A program made the position numbers and the translations under genes. The notes beneath the pieces were generated by a model, which had not been told where the DNA came from, did not search any database, and saw only the letters and a list, made by a program, of their open reading frames with translations. A DNA stretch of 5,983 nucleotides, taken from an uncultured Oscillibacter sp. GTDB taxonomy: Bacteria > Bacillota > Clostridia > Oscillospirales > Oscillospiraceae. The DNA lies in NCBI GenBank assembly GCA_910578935.1, contig CAJTSM010000036.1, positions 1,647-7,629 on the forward strand, given 5' to 3'. Positions 5,226 to 5,983 of the stretch are shown here, in pieces (within the stretch, counting starts at the first letter, position 1; every line of letters starts with the position of its first letter).

Positions 5226-5983
5226 CAGGCCGTTTTCCGCTCTTTACGCCACTGTCCTCTGCCGTCCCCGGCTTCACAGAGGTCGTCAGCGATATCGATG
5301 ATCCCAGCGGCCTTGTAGTAAATCTCAATCTTCTGCCTGCGGTGTCCACTGCTCTTATCGGGAGCGTGGACGATGATCTTGTCAACCAGTTCGTTCAGCA
5401 TTTCCGCTGTCAGTTCTTCCGAGTCGGTGTACTTGCGGACACTTTTCAGAAATTGCCGAAGGTCGTGGGCCTCCTGTTCGCCATCGTCGATCAGCGATTG
5501 CAGTTCCCCAATGACCTGCCGCACCTGCTTCTGCTCCTCCTCGTACTGCGTGGAGAGCTTGTCAAATCGCTCCGGGCTGAGCCGACCCGCCACCATGTCC
5601 TCATAGATACGTTTGAACAGCACATCCAAGTCCTCGTCCCGACGTTTCAGCGTCACAATATCCAGCTTAGCCTTTTCCACGGAGGTCTGGCGCTTGAGGT
5701 TGGCTTTCTCCATTTTCCGCTTGACAAAGGACGTCTCAAACTGCTGGACATATGCCAAGACTCGCTTCATGTGGGCCAGCACGATTTTTTCCAGTGTCAC
5801 CGCCCGGATAAAGTGTGCGGTGCAAGTCCCGGTGTTGCTGCGGTAGTTGCCGCAGTTGAAGAAATCCTGATTCGCTGAAAAGCTGTTTGCCGTGTTGTAT
5901 TGCAGCTTGGCCCCGCAGTCGGCGCAGAACACCTTGCCGGAGAAGATGCTGATCTTTCCCGTAGCCGTCGGCCTGTGGCTATT
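5225..5983 (-). CDS. Large serine recombinase, C-terminal part (5' partial)
   Basis: The frame is open to the right edge, and 252 residues are visible. The catalytic Ser resolvase domain and most of the recombinase domain are outside the window. The visible part begins in the zinc beta-ribbon: CADC (visible residues 20-23), then Cys44 and Cys54 in a CGNYRSNTGTCTAHFIR context. A long charged coiled coil follows (about 75-165, many Lys/Glu/Gln), then a C-terminal DUF4368-like region (LNELVDKIIVHAPDKSSG and an IEIYYKAAGIIDI strand). These recombinases cut and join short attachment sites to integrate or excise conjugative and mobilizable elements. The zinc ribbon and coiled coil recognise sites and control direction. 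The gene is convergent with xpaC. No frameshift or internal stop is seen in the visible part. Subfamily (TnpX-like or other element integrase) cannot be fixed from this portion. Confidence 0.9.
   Translation of the reverse strand, partial: NSHRPTATGKISIFSGKVFCADCGAKLQYNTANSFSANQDFFNCGNYRSNTGTCTAHFIRAVTLEKIVLAHMKRVLAYVQQFETSFVKRKMEKANLKRQTSVEKAKLDIVTLKRRDEDLDVLFKRIYEDMVAGRLSPERFDKLSTQYEEEQKQVRQVIGELQSLIDDGEQEAHDLRQFLKSVRKYTDSEELTAEMLNELVDKIIVHAPDKSSGHRRQKIEIYYKAAGIIDIADDLCEAGDGRGQWRKERKTA

Larger units (their letters stand above)
5136..5983. mobile_element. Possible edge of an integrated element carrying a serine recombinase
   Basis: A large serine recombinase of the kind carried by conjugative or mobilizable elements reads toward xpaC and stops 89 nt from it. 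Such genes often lie at one end of their element, so a junction may fall between 5136 and 5224. By eye the sequence right of about 5230 is less GC-rich than the operon. No attachment site can be defined because the other end is outside the window, and the left limit given is only the xpaC stop. A recombinase remnant fixed in the chromosome is an alternative. Confidence 0.35.

Noticed and set aside
5132..5878. ATG overlapping the xpaC stop as ATGA, opening a 248-codon + frame
   Set aside because: The overlap looks like coupling, and a lost telA start was considered, but the frame runs through the terminator and then antisense to the recombinase. It has no TelA-like sequence.

Overview
The window looks like chromosomal DNA from a GC-rich, Gram-positive gut-type Clostridia, possibly Oscillospiraceae (Flavonifractor/Lawsonibacter-like). 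The family set (YlmH, DUF4177, UPF0291/DUF896, XpaC), the strong GGAGG-type ribosome binding sites and the tight gene packing fit that placement. It is an inference, because no rRNA or species marker is present.

Layout: (1) At the left edge is the 3' part of a surface or secreted protein: Gly/Ser/Pro linkers, a BIG2-like Ig domain and a C-terminal SH3b domain. It closes with a very strong intrinsic terminator (801-839). (2) Directly behind it is a textbook sigma-A promoter with an extended -10 (840-868). A perfect 9-bp inverted repeat lies across the -10 and the expected start point and looks like a repressor operator. (3) This promoter appears to drive five same-strand genes: an ABC exporter half-transporter (910-2661), the S4-domain ribosome rescue factor ylmH (overlapping by 8 nt), a DUF4177 protein, a DUF896/UPF0291 protein (4-nt GTGA overlap) and an XpaC-family membrane protein (3-nt gap). 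The run ends at a 13-bp hairpin with a T tract (5187-5225). (4) Convergent to it, from the right edge, comes the C-terminal part of a large serine recombinase (zinc ribbon, coiled coil, DUF4368-like tail), a sign of an integrated mobile element.

How the genes may work together: the exporter and YlmH are joined by overlapping reading frames under a promoter that looks repressible, so export and rescue of stalled ribosomes could be co-induced, for example by a translation-targeting compound. DUF4177, UPF0291 and XpaC form a second tight block of poorly understood proteins. xpaC is commonly followed by a telA-family gene. Here the recombinase follows instead, so an element may have inserted after xpaC and displaced or separated telA. 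I see no CRISPR array, tRNA, rRNA or recognisable defence system. The most unusual features are the operator-promoter, the exporter-ylmH coupling and the xpaC/recombinase junction.
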